Positions 1 through 6,191 of a stretch of 7,021 nt of DNA are shown here, piece by piece. Position numbers and translations under genes: made by a program. The stretch's first letter is position 1, and every line of letters begins with the position of its first letter. The notes beneath the pieces are model-generated. The model was not told the DNA's origin and ran no database searches. It saw only the letters and a program-made list of their open reading frames with translations. The stretch comes from Bacillota bacterium (GTDB lineage: Bacteria; Bacillota_C; Negativicutes; Sporomusales; Sporomusaceae): assembly GCA_023441125.1 (NCBI GenBank), contig JAEZQV010000184.1, forward strand, positions 1 through 7,021, written 5' to 3'.

Positions 1-1010
1 GTCTGCACCTGATTGATGGCCACCAAATGTTCTTCATAAGTCTTGCTGAAATGGTGTCTGCCCTGCTTGTCCGCCACAAAATAGAGATAGTCTGTCTTAT
101 CGGCAAACAGCACGGCTTTGATGGCAGCGCTGCCGGGATTGGCAATAGGTCCTGGCGGTAAGCCCATGATTTGATAGGTATTATAAGGTGAGTTTATTTG
201 CGTATCCTGAATAGTAAGCTCGGCCTTGGGATAACCAAGAATATACTGGATAGTGGCGCAAGACTGCAAAGGCATGCCTTGTTTCAGCCGATTGGCAAAT
301 ACACCGGCAATTACCGGCCGTTCCTCACTTAGTTTGGCCTCTTTTTCTACCAGGGAGGCCAGAATAATCACTTCCCGCAGGGAAAGCCCCAGCTCTTGGG
401 CGCGCTGTCTTAAATCCGGGGTTAGTTTAGCGTCAAACTGCTTGACCATCATGGCCAGCAGTTCTTCTTCACTGACGCCTTTGGCCAGTCGATAGGTATC
501 AGGAAAAATGAACCCTTCCGCCGTATATTTGGTATTGGCTTCAGCGGCCATATAGGGATAAGGTGCAAATGTTTTCGCCAGAGTCTTAAATTTTTCCGGG
601 TCCGCTATTTTTTTCTCGGCTAGCAGGGCTGCGATCTGGTCTACGGTATAGCCTTCGGGAATGGTAATTTGCAAGTAGGCTGTTTGGCCGTGCGCCATCA
701 TCGACAGTATTTGCTGCACCGGCATATTGGCGCTAATAGCATATTCGCCGGCCTGCAGTGAATTTTCTACTCCCTGCAGCTTGGCGGAAAGCCGGAAAAT
801 GAACGCATTTTTGATTAAGTGACGCGTTGTTAGATCTTCGGCAATGGCTTTCGTCGGGCTGCCCGGCTTAATTATGACCAGAACCGGTTCATCGTTGCCG
901 CCGGCAGGCTGAGCTAACGTCCAGCCCAGCAGGGCGCCAAAACTGACAATGCTTGCAGCTAGAACACCTGCAATTATTTTTTTTGTTATCGGGGTCAGCA
1001 GCAATAGCAC
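1..1010 (-). CDS. mltG: Endolytic murein transglycosylase MltG (YceG-like), 3' end cut by window edge
   Basis: Membrane-anchored lytic transglycosylase that cleaves nascent peptidoglycan strands and acts as a terminase of glycan polymerisation on the outer face of the cytoplasmic membrane. I translated this frame by hand: 336 codons are visible with no stop, and the family is usually about 340-360 residues, so only the extreme C-terminus is missing. After a short N-terminus with a KK pair comes one hydrophobic segment (about residues 12-32), then a LysM-like region and the YceG catalytic domain. The motif LASLVEKEA places the expected catalytic glutamate at about E222 (E218 in E. coli). NTYQIMGLPPGPIANPG near residues 276-292 is the conserved C-terminal signature. 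In this frame a TGA directly precedes the GTG at 1010, so GTG is the earliest start. A better-placed ATG at 1014 lies one base out of frame (see findings). It is the last gene of the alaS-ireB-ruvX-DUF1292 neighbourhood but has its own promoter. Identity is very secure; the start is uncertain. Confidence 0.95.
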   Translation of the reverse strand, partial: MLLLLTPITKKIIAGVLAASIVSFGALLGWTLAQPAGGNDEPVLVIIKPGSPTKAIAEDLTTRHLIKNAFIFRLSAKLQGVENSLQAGEYAISANMPVQQILSMMAHGQTAYLQITIPEGYTVDQIAALLAEKKIADPEKFKTLAKTFAPYPYMAAEANTKYTAEGFIFPDTYRLAKGVSEEELLAMMVKQFDAKLTPDLRQRAQELGLSLREVIILASLVEKEAKLSEERPVIAGVFANRLKQGMPLQSCATIQYILGYPKAELTIQDTQINSPYNTYQIMGLPPGPIANPGSAAIKAVLFADKTDYLYFVADKQGRHHFSKTYEEHLVAINQVQ

Positions 1011-1014
1011 TCAT

Positions 1015-1028
1015 TCCCCCCCTTTCCT
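1015..1028 (-). promoter_or_regulatory. Ribosome binding site of mltG, next to two competing starts
   Basis: On the minus strand the sequence is AGGAAAGGGGGGGA followed by ATGAGTG. The AGGAAAGG core lies about 7 nt from the ATG at 1014 and about 11 nt from the GTG at 1010. Spacing and codon strength therefore favour the ATG, but only the GTG is in frame with the MltG body as sequenced. Confidence 0.6.
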
Positions 1029-1047
1029 GTAATTTCAAAACTATTAT

Positions 1048-1076
1048 ATTATAATATATTAACCATGAATAGACAA
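1048..1076 (-). promoter_or_regulatory. Sigma-A promoter for mltG
   Basis: Minus strand: -35 TTGTCT at 1076-1071, a 17-bp AT-rich spacer, and a perfect -10 TATAAT at 1053-1048. The predicted transcript start is near 1041, leaving a leader of about 30 nt before the mltG start. The promoter lies downstream of the terminator at 1165-1136, so mltG appears to be transcribed independently of the DUF1292 gene. Confidence 0.75.
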
Positions 1077-1135
1077 ATAACGCAAAAAGGAAACCGGCTA
1101 AACCTCCGGTCCAGTCTGGCAGGCCGCAAGTACGG

Positions 1136-1165
1136 AAAAAAAGAAGCCTGTTCGGCTTCTTTTTT
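1136..1165 (-). terminator. Intrinsic terminator after the DUF1292 gene
   Basis: A perfect 12-bp stem pairs 1137-1148 with 1154-1165 around a 5-nt loop. The core arms are AAGAAGCC and GGCTTCTT. On the minus strand the hairpin ends in a run of seven Ts (1142-1136), as expected for rho-independent termination; the plus strand also has a T-run, so it could work in both directions. It sits about 96 nt past the DUF1292 stop and upstream of the mltG promoter. A second, much weaker hairpin (5-bp stem, 1093-1097 with 1106-1110) followed by a T-rich tail on the minus strand may be a back-up. Confidence 0.85.
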
Positions 1166-1261
1166 ATCCTGATAGAAAGTATAACTTTCGCCTGGATAAG
1201 GGCAACATCGGCTTCCTCTTTCGCCAAAGGCTCGGCTGAGGCCGTGTTTGCTTTATCCTGT

Positions 1262-1603
1262 TTATTCCTCTTCGTCTTCAAAAACCATTTCCTCATAGGC
1301 TTTACGAACTGCTTCAAACTCTTCATCAGTAGGATCGACATAGATTTCTTCGCCATTCTCATCAACATCGATTCTGGCAATAAACACGTCGGTTTCGTCG
1401 CCGCAGCCGCAGCCACAGCTGTCATCGCTGCATTCACAGCCCTCTTCTTCCACTTCGATGGGTACCAGGATGGCAAACTGCTTGTCACCTACAGGAATGA
1501 TCATATCTTCGCGGTAATAGTATTCGTTGCCTTCTTCATCAGTCATGACTACAACCGGCTCATCATCAAATTCCAGCATATCGTCTTTCTCATTATCAGC
1601 CAT
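1262..1603 (-). CDS. DUF1292 family acidic protein with a cysteine-rich patch (YrzB-like)
   Basis: A 113-residue, strongly acidic protein of the DUF1292/YrzB family, whose biochemical role is unknown to me. Family hallmarks are the N-terminal VVVMTDEEGNEYYYRE block (about residues 17-32), the IIPVGDKQFAILVP strand segment (35-48), and the C-terminal FIARIDVDENGEEIYVDP and TDEEFEAVRKAYEE blocks (74-105). Between the two conserved halves, C56, C58, C63, C65 and C67 form a CxC-x4-CxCxC patch inside an acidic linker. That is an obvious candidate metal site, but this is inferred. B. subtilis YrzB is, from memory, shorter (about 93 residues). The ATG at 1603 has a GAGGTG ribosome binding site at 1614-1609. 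Position between ruvX and mltG is the standard Firmicute context. It has its own promoter and a terminator, so it may be a single-gene transcript. Confidence 0.92.
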   Translation of the reverse strand: MADNEKDDMLEFDDEPVVVMTDEEGNEYYYREDMIIPVGDKQFAILVPIEVEEEGCECSDDSCGCGCGDETDVFIARIDVDENGEEIYVDPTDEEFEAVRKAYEEMVFEDEEE

Positions 1604-1636
1604 TTTTTCACCTCATTTTACTCATACGCAATGTTA

Positions 1637-1665
1637 ATTGTATCCTACAAAACATATCCTGTCAA
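1637..1665 (-). promoter_or_regulatory. Sigma-A promoter for the DUF1292 gene
   Basis: In the 83-bp gap after ruvX the minus strand carries a perfect -35 TTGACA at 1665-1660, a 17-bp spacer and -10 TACAAT (5 of 6) at 1642-1637. The predicted start is near 1630, giving a leader of about 27 nt to the ATG with the ribosome binding site inside it. Confidence 0.75.
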
Positions 1666-1686
1666 GGAAACCTATGGAAAGGATGG

Positions 1687-2106
1687 TTAACCTCGCGGCA
1701 AGCTGTCGAGATAACCTTGCAAAATAAAAACGGCAGCCATCTTGTCAATCACCTGACGACGTTTGGCACGGCTGACATCAGCCGCTATCAGCGATTTTTC
1801 GGCTGCGACCGTCGAGAGGCGCTCATCCCAGAAGGTAATCTCAATACCAGGAATCGCTTGGGCCATGGCGGCAGCAAACTTTTTTACAAGTTCCCCCCGT
1901 GGTCCGATGGTTCCATTCATATTTTTGGGAAGGCCGACCACGGCAAGTTCTGCCTGGTACTGTGTAATTAGCTCCTGCAGCCTGGCAAAATCTCTGGCAG
2001 CAGTAGACCGCCTGATGACTTCCACTCCCTGTGCCGTTAACATGAGTTCATCGCAAACGGCAATACCAATGGTTTTGTCTCCCACGTCAAGTGCTAGTAT
2101 GCGCAT
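1687..2106 (-). CDS. ruvX: RuvX/YqgF family RNase H-fold nuclease (pre-16S rRNA or Holliday-junction nuclease)
   Basis: A 139-residue cytoplasmic protein of the YqgF/RuvX family. It has been described as a putative Holliday-junction resolvase and, in other bacteria, as a nuclease maturing the 16S rRNA 5' end. The RNase H-like fold is visible: strand 1 with D7 in [11 protein letters not shown], the central [11 protein letters not shown] motif (56-66), the acidic WDERLST motif (93-99), and the C-terminal helix [14 protein letters not shown] (121-134) with D121. These supply the expected acidic active-site residues. Length matches the family (about 138-150). I chose the ATG at 2106 because GGAGG lies at 2115-2111 and homologues begin MRIL(A)LDxG. 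The frame stays open to an ATG at 2205, but that would add about 33 hydrophobic residues overlapping the upstream gene. It follows the aldo/keto reductase by 38 nt and is probably co-transcribed with ireB and the reductase. Confidence 0.96.
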   Translation of the reverse strand: MRILALDVGDKTIGIAVCDELMLTAQGVEVIRRSTAARDFARLQELITQYQAELAVVGLPKNMNGTIGPRGELVKKFAAAMAQAIPGIEITFWDERLSTVAAEKSLIAADVSRAKRRQVIDKMAAVFILQGYLDSLPRG

Positions 2107-2110
2107 ATAT

Positions 2111-2115
2111 CCTCC
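2111..2115 (-). promoter_or_regulatory. Ribosome binding site fixing the ruvX start
   Basis: GGAGG on the minus strand lies 4 nt upstream of the ATG at 2106 (GGAGGATATATG). It supports the 139-residue RuvX over the longer reading from 2205. Confidence 0.8.
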
Positions 2116-2144
2116 ATAATATTTGCCAATAATTAATAAAATTG

Positions 2145-3092
2145 TTAAATAATTTTTAAACAAAATTCCGGACAATACGCGCCGCAGTAGCCGCATAATA
2201 CACACCGGGCATAATCCGCAGCGGCTTTGCCGTCAATAACCGCTATGGCTCCCATCGGACAGTGCCGGGCACATTGACCGCAGCCGGCACACCAGTCTTC
2301 CACCAGCAGCCTGCGGGGAACGGCTGTTACCTTGTCCCATAACTGCCGGTCAGGAATCTCGCCGGCAAACAAAGCGGCGTTCAGCTTTACTTCAGCGACC
2401 GACTGCATGCCGACCGCAATTGAGGTTATGCCGGGCTGAGCCAGAATCCAGCTAAATGCCTCGGCGGCGATCGCGTTTAAGTGCCCGCCGCCCAATGCTT
2501 TCATGGCATAAATGCCTTTGCCGCAATCAACGGCGAACTGAATGGCGGCCAGCATTTCGCCGGCAGTTCCGTCGGTAATGCCAATACCTTTCAGGTTTAT
2601 GAGCGGGTGGATTACATCAATCTCCTCGATGAGGGCAGCAGCGCGTACGACATCAATGGTGTGGGTAGATACCCCGATTGCGCGGATAAGCCCCTGCCGT
2701 TTGGCATCGCCTAGATAGGCCAGCGCTGCGGCATGACCTTTCAGTGTCAGCCGGGACGATTGTTCATGCAATAAAAAGATATCAATATAATCACGGCCTA
2801 TTTCCCGGCAGGCTGTTTCCACACTGCTTCTCATAGCTTCATAGGTATAGGCATAGGATTTGGAAGCAACGATGACATTATGTCTGTTATCCCGGATAGC
2901 TGCGCGGATATATGGATAAGTACCATATAATTCAGCAGTATCAATAAAATTGACCCCTTTGTCAAGCGCCGCCCGAATAATAGCTGTACCTTCGGCTAAC
3001 GGGCGGTTTGACTGCAAGGGGCCAATAGTAAGTCCACCGAAACAAAGTCGTGATACGTTTAGGCCTGTCCGGCCAAGCGCATGGTAGTCCAT
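2145..3092 (-). CDS. Aldo/keto reductase with C-terminal 2x[4Fe-4S] ferredoxin domain
   Basis: A 315-residue probable cytoplasmic oxidoreductase; the substrate cannot be read from sequence. Residues about 1-255 form an aldo/keto reductase TIM barrel: start [15 protein letters not shown], then the catalytic tetrad D51 and Y56 (FIDTAELYG), K78 (VASKS) and H109 (FLLHE), with IRAIGVSTH at 136-144 on a core strand. The tail carries two bacterial-ferredoxin cysteine sets, C268-C271-C274-C278-P and C297-C300-C303-C307-P, each fit to bind a 4Fe-4S cluster. The barrel could take hydride from NAD(P)H and the clusters could pass electrons to or from a ferredoxin or flavoprotein partner; this is inferred. 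The architecture is known from anaerobes (COG1453-like). Its ATG directly follows the ireB TAA with no gap, with AAGG about 8 nt upstream inside the ireB end, suggesting translational coupling. It is not part of the Bacillus version of this cluster. Confidence 0.93.
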   Translation of the reverse strand: MDYHALGRTGLNVSRLCFGGLTIGPLQSNRPLAEGTAIIRAALDKGVNFIDTAELYGTYPYIRAAIRDNRHNVIVASKSYAYTYEAMRSSVETACREIGRDYIDIFLLHEQSSRLTLKGHAAALAYLGDAKRQGLIRAIGVSTHTIDVVRAAALIEEIDVIHPLINLKGIGITDGTAGEMLAAIQFAVDCGKGIYAMKALGGGHLNAIAAEAFSWILAQPGITSIAVGMQSVAEVKLNAALFAGEIPDRQLWDKVTAVPRRLLVEDWCAGCGQCARHCPMGAIAVIDGKAAADYARCVLCGYCGAYCPEFCLKII

Positions 3093-3350
3093 TTATTTGC
3101 CTTTTAGATAGGCCCGCACTAACTCTTCGATGATTTCATCGCGCTCCAGCTTACGAATCAAACCACGGGCGTTATTATGGCTGGTAATGTACGTTGGATC
3201 GCCTGACAGCAGATAGCCAACCAACTGATTAATAGGGTTATACCCTTTATCCTTAAGTGATTGATAGACAGTGGTCAGGATTACTTCAGCGGCGTTGGTA
3301 TCGTCATTATTTACTTTAAACATCATGGTTTCCTGGGATGTGTTGGTCAT
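3093..3350 (-). CDS. ireB: IreB family regulatory phosphoprotein (UPF0297/DUF965, YrzL-like)
   Basis: An 85-residue cytoplasmic protein that closely matches B. subtilis YrzL and Enterococcus IreB. In Enterococcus faecalis, IreB is a substrate of the PASTA-domain Ser/Thr kinase IreK, phosphorylated on N-terminal threonines, and acts negatively on intrinsic cephalosporin resistance. Visible signatures are [15 protein letters not shown] (38-52), [18 protein letters not shown] (61-78), and an N-terminal TMMFKV segment (8-13) like the TMKFN of YrzL. Candidate phospho-acceptors T2, T4 and T8 lie in the flexible N-terminus; whether they are used here is inference. The start is supported by a long purine run (GGAGGAGGAGG) ending 4 nt upstream of the ATG. 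The gene follows alaS, as in most Firmicutes, and is joined end to start with the aldo/keto reductase. I see no convincing promoter of its own in the 127-bp gap, so it may be read from alaS or from an unrecognised promoter. Confidence 0.97.
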   Translation of the reverse strand: MTNTSQETMMFKVNNDDTNAAEVILTTVYQSLKDKGYNPINQLVGYLLSGDPTYITSHNNARGLIRKLERDEIIEELVRAYLKGK

Positions 3351-3354
3351 GAAG

Positions 3355-3365
3355 CCTCCTCCTCC
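3355..3365 (-). promoter_or_regulatory. Strong ribosome binding site of ireB
   Basis: The minus strand reads GGAGGAGGAGG with its downstream end 4 nt from the ireB ATG. It is a tandem of three overlapping Shine-Dalgarno cores, suggesting efficient translation of this small regulator. Confidence 0.75.
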
Positions 3366-3440
3366 CTAATATTATCTACAAACTATGAACATATATATTC
3401 GACTTGACGTTATATTTTTCCTGTTAAGTTATTAAATTTT

Positions 3441-3468
3441 TACAGGCAGGCTTTAAAGCCTGCCTGTA
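3441..3468. repeat. Perfect 28-nt palindrome downstream of alaS
   Basis: Two 14-nt arms, TACAGGCAGGCTTT and its exact reverse complement, abut with no spacer. In RNA this gives a GC-rich stem with a small AU loop, starting 9 nt past the alaS stop. The base run after it on the minus strand is AAAATTTAAT and on the plus strand GCTGATAATT, so neither side has the T-run of a canonical intrinsic terminator. It could be a weak terminator, an mRNA 3'-end stabiliser, or a protein-binding palindrome. Confidence 0.7.
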
Positions 3469-3476
3469 GCTGATAA

Positions 3477-6095
3477 TTATTGAACCTGTGACTGTATAAT
3501 TTGTCCGGCAATTTGCAGTGCTTCCGCAATTTTTTCCGGCTGTTTGCCGCCAGCCTGAGCCATGTCGGGGCGTCCGCCGCCGCCGCCGCCGGCAGCTTTG
3601 GCAGTTGCTTTAATGATATTGCCGGCATGAATGCCCTTGCTGACGCAATCGGCAGTTGCCATCGCAATGAAATTAACTTTGTCGCCGTTGACAGCTCCCA
3701 GCACAACTACCCCGGATTGCAAGCGGTCGCGGACCATGTCGCCGGTAGCGCGCAGGTTTTCCATATCTGAGGCGGCAACCTGACCGATCACAACCTGGAT
3801 GCCGTTAATTTCCTGTACAGCCGTTAACAGGTCCTGGACCTCATTTTTCGCCAGCTTGGTCTGTAAGGCGCTTACTTCCTTTTCCAGTTCACGGACCCGG
3901 TTATTGAGACTGTCGATACGGGCGACGATCTCTTCCGGCCGCGTTTTTAAGGCAGCAGCAGCTTCTTTAATCAATTCGTTCTGCGCTTTTAAGTATTCAT
4001 GGGCGCCATAGCCGGTAACAGCCTCAATCCGCCGCATGCCGGCACCGATACCTGTCTCGCTGACAATTTTGAAGAGGCCAATCTCCGCGGTAGCGCCGAC
4101 ATGAGTCCCGCCGCACAGTTCCTTGCTGAAACTGTCAACAACGACCACCCGTACCCGTTCCCCGTACTTTTCGCCAAACAGCGCCATGGCTCCCATTTCT
4201 TTGGCTAGGTCCTGGGTAGTTTCAATAATCCCGACGCCGGTATTGCCAAGAATAACATCATTGACGATGGTTTCCACTTCCGTCAGTTGTTCGGCAGTTA
4301 CCGGGGCAAAATGAGTGAAATCGAAACGCAGGCGGCTGTCGTCTACCGCTGATCCGGCCTGGTTAACATGGCTGCCGAGTACCTGTTTTAAAGCAGCATG
4401 CAGCAAATGGGTGGCTGTATGGTTGCGGGCAATATGCTGCCGTCTGGCAATATCCACCGCCAGCTTTACCGCATCACCGGTTTTCAGCAAGCCTTCGGTA
4501 ATGTGTCCAAGCTGGTAGGTGGTGCCATCCGGCAGCTTGCGGGTATTGCTAACCGCCATTTTACCCAGCGCAGTGTCGATAAAGCCGGTATCGCCCGCTT
4601 GGCCGCCGCCTTCGGCATGAAATGGCGTAACATCTAAAATCACAGCAATTTCATCACCGTCAAACGCTTCTTCGACTATTTTGCCTTCTTTAAACAGCAA
4701 CACGATATTGGCAGTTGCGGCAGCCGGGTTATGACCAAGACCTTCCGTACCCAAGCCGGACAGGTCGGGTATTAGAGTCTTCTCCTCACTGTCCTGCCGG
4801 GCGGCCCGGGCCCGTTCGCGTTGCTGGGCCATGGCCTGATCAAAGGCGGTTTTATCAAGCGTCATGTTGTGTTCACTTAAAATTTCTTCAGTGAGCTCCC
4901 AGGGAAAGCCAAACGTATCGTAGAGTTTAAAGGCAGTAACGCCGTCCAGTGTCGTTTGCGAAACCTGAGTCAGTTCCTGAATATGTTTGTTCAACAGTTC
5001 CATCCCCTGGGCCAGGGTAGTATGGAAACGATCTTCTTCCAATTGAATAACTTTTTTGATATATGATTTTTTATCGGTAATATCCGGATAGGCTTCGGCA
5101 AAAATATCGGCGACAATATCAACGATATCGGTAAGGAACGGTTTTTCAATTCCCATCAGGCGGCCGTGGCGGACAGCGCGGCGCAGTATTCTGCGCAGAA
5201 CATAGCCGCGGCCTTCGTTGGAGGGCAGCACGCCGTCCCCAATCATTACTGCCATGCTGCGGCCGTGATCGGCAATCACTTTGAGCGAAACATCGGTTTT
5301 GGCCGACTGGCCGTAGGTAACGCCCGCCACGTTGGCGGCATACTCAATAATGGGGAACAGCAGGTCGGTTTCAAAATTGGACCGTTTGTTTTGCAGCACC
5401 GAGGCAATACGTTCCAAACCGGCGCCGGTATCAATGTTCTTCTTGGCAAGCGGGGTATAATTACCGGCTTCGTCCCGGTCAAACTGGGTAAATACCAGAT
5501 TCCAGATTTCCAGATACCGGTCACAGTTGCAGCCTACGGCACAGTCCGGTTTGCCGCAACCCCGTTCTTCCCCTAAATCAATGTGGATTTCTGAACAGGG
5601 ACCGCACGGTCCGGGACCGATTTCCCAGAAATTTTCCTCCATCCGGATGATCCGGTCAGCCGGAATTTTAATATCCTGGTGCCAGATTGCAAATGCTTCG
5701 TCATCATTGGTATGAATGGTAATCCAAAGCTTGTCCTTGGGCATTTCCAGATATTCGGTCAGAAATTCCCAGGCCCAGGCGATCGCTTCCTTTTTAAAAT
5801 AATCACCAAAGGAAAAGTTGCCCAGCATTTCAAAAAAAGTATGATGCCGTGCCGTCCGGCCGACATTTTCAATATCGCCGGTGCGGACGCATTTCTGACT
5901 TGTGGAAATCCGCGGATGCGGCGGTTTCATTTTGCCGGTAAAAAAAGGTTTAAACGGAGCCATGCCAGCGCCGATAAGAAGCAGCGTGGGATCATTTTCG
6001 GGAATAAGGGGGTAGCTTCTCTGAATTAAATGGTCTTTACTCGCAAAAAAATCCAGAAACAGTTTTCGTAATTCGTTTCCGGTCAGTTGTTTCAA
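3477..6095 (-). CDS. alaS: Alanyl-tRNA synthetase
   Basis: A class II synthetase that attaches alanine to tRNA-Ala and hydrolyses mischarged Ser- or Gly-tRNA-Ala in the cytoplasm. With the TTG start at 6095 it has 872 residues, normal for bacterial AlaRS. In order: the aminoacylation core with motif 2 (RHHTFFEMLGNFSFGDYF, from about 83), the GPCGPCSE loop (162-169), a small cysteine cluster C180, C185, C189, C191, and motif 3 (NEGRGYVLRRI, about 293-303). Then comes the editing domain with its zinc ligands HTATH (559-563) and CGGTH (661-665), a predicted coiled coil (about 723-748), and the C-Ala domain ending in a hexaglycine stretch plus RPDMAQAGG (836-850). I prefer TTG 6095 because GGAG lies 9 nt upstream and the product then begins MKQLTGNELR, like other AlaRS. 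The in-frame TTG at 6110 has no ribosome binding site. A consensus promoter precedes the gene. The leader is too short for a T-box riboswitch. Confidence 0.98.
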   Translation of the reverse strand: MKQLTGNELRKLFLDFFASKDHLIQRSYPLIPENDPTLLLIGAGMAPFKPFFTGKMKPPHPRISTSQKCVRTGDIENVGRTARHHTFFEMLGNFSFGDYFKKEAIAWAWEFLTEYLEMPKDKLWITIHTNDDEAFAIWHQDIKIPADRIIRMEENFWEIGPGPCGPCSEIHIDLGEERGCGKPDCAVGCNCDRYLEIWNLVFTQFDRDEAGNYTPLAKKNIDTGAGLERIASVLQNKRSNFETDLLFPIIEYAANVAGVTYGQSAKTDVSLKVIADHGRSMAVMIGDGVLPSNEGRGYVLRRILRRAVRHGRLMGIEKPFLTDIVDIVADIFAEAYPDITDKKSYIKKVIQLEEDRFHTTLAQGMELLNKHIQELTQVSQTTLDGVTAFKLYDTFGFPWELTEEILSEHNMTLDKTAFDQAMAQQRERARAARQDSEEKTLIPDLSGLGTEGLGHNPAAATANIVLLFKEGKIVEEAFDGDEIAVILDVTPFHAEGGGQAGDTGFIDTALGKMAVSNTRKLPDGTTYQLGHITEGLLKTGDAVKLAVDIARRQHIARNHTATHLLHAALKQVLGSHVNQAGSAVDDSRLRFDFTHFAPVTAEQLTEVETIVNDVILGNTGVGIIETTQDLAKEMGAMALFGEKYGERVRVVVVDSFSKELCGGTHVGATAEIGLFKIVSETGIGAGMRRIEAVTGYGAHEYLKAQNELIKEAAAALKTRPEEIVARIDSLNNRVRELEKEVSALQTKLAKNEVQDLLTAVQEINGIQVVIGQVAASDMENLRATGDMVRDRLQSGVVVLGAVNGDKVNFIAMATADCVSKGIHAGNIIKATAKAAGGGGGGRPDMAQAGGKQPEKIAEALQIAGQIIQSQVQ

Positions 6096-6104
6096 CTCAA
6101 TCAG

Positions 6105-6108
6105 CTCC
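6105..6108 (-). promoter_or_regulatory. Ribosome binding site deciding the alaS TTG start
   Basis: GGAG on the minus strand lies 9 nt upstream of the TTG at 6095 and overlaps the alternative TTG at 6110. It therefore supports the shorter reading, which begins MKQLTGNEL as in typical AlaRS proteins. Confidence 0.6.
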
Positions 6109-6142
6109 AATATGCTTAAAATTAATCCATTATACTGCTGGA

Positions 6143-6172
6143 ATTATACTACAATTTGAGATTTAGTGTCAA
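6143..6172 (-). promoter_or_regulatory. Consensus sigma-A promoter for alaS
   Basis: Minus strand: a perfect -35 TTGACA at 6172-6167, an 18-bp spacer and a perfect -10 TATAAT at 6148-6143. The predicted transcript start is near 6136, about 40 nt before the preferred TTG. A second TATAAT at 6134-6129, also in the context AGTATAAT, repeats the -10 box 14 bp further on but has no matching -35. No clear terminator separates this promoter from the permease gene that ends at 6192. Confidence 0.85.
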
Positions 6173-6191
6173 TATTTGGTGCAGTAACCAG

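Noticed and set aside
1177..1191. A small inverted repeat GAAAGT-ATA-ACTTTC between DUF1292 and its terminator
   Set aside because: Six base pairs of AT-rich stem, with no T-run and no position that suggests an operator; easily due to chance.
889..1488. A 199-codon open frame on the minus strand covering the 3' half of DUF1292, the terminator and the start of mltG, with a hydrophobic stretch
   Set aside because: It is out of frame with two well-supported genes, crosses a strong terminator and a promoter, and its sequence looks like a frame-shifted reading. Only its final 41 codons matter, as the out-of-frame ATG reading discussed for mltG.
1244..1690. A 148-codon plus-strand frame opposite DUF1292
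   Set aside because: It mirrors the acidic codons of DUF1292, has no plausible ribosome binding site, and shows low-complexity F/A-rich sequence typical of an antisense shadow.
2107..2205. A longer ruvX start at 2205
   Set aside because: The extra residues overlap the end of the reductase gene, and RuvX proteins begin at MRxLALDxG. A proper GGAGG site precedes the ATG at 2106.
3570..3593. A (CCG)n run near the end of alaS resembling a microsatellite
   Set aside because: It encodes the hexaglycine stretch that is a normal conserved feature of the AlaRS C-Ala domain.
5505..5560. An extra cysteine cluster (CGKPDCAVGCNC) in the AlaRS catalytic core
   Set aside because: I recall similar cysteine-containing insertions after the GPCGPCSE loop in AlaRS from other anaerobic Firmicutes, so it is probably a clade feature rather than new.
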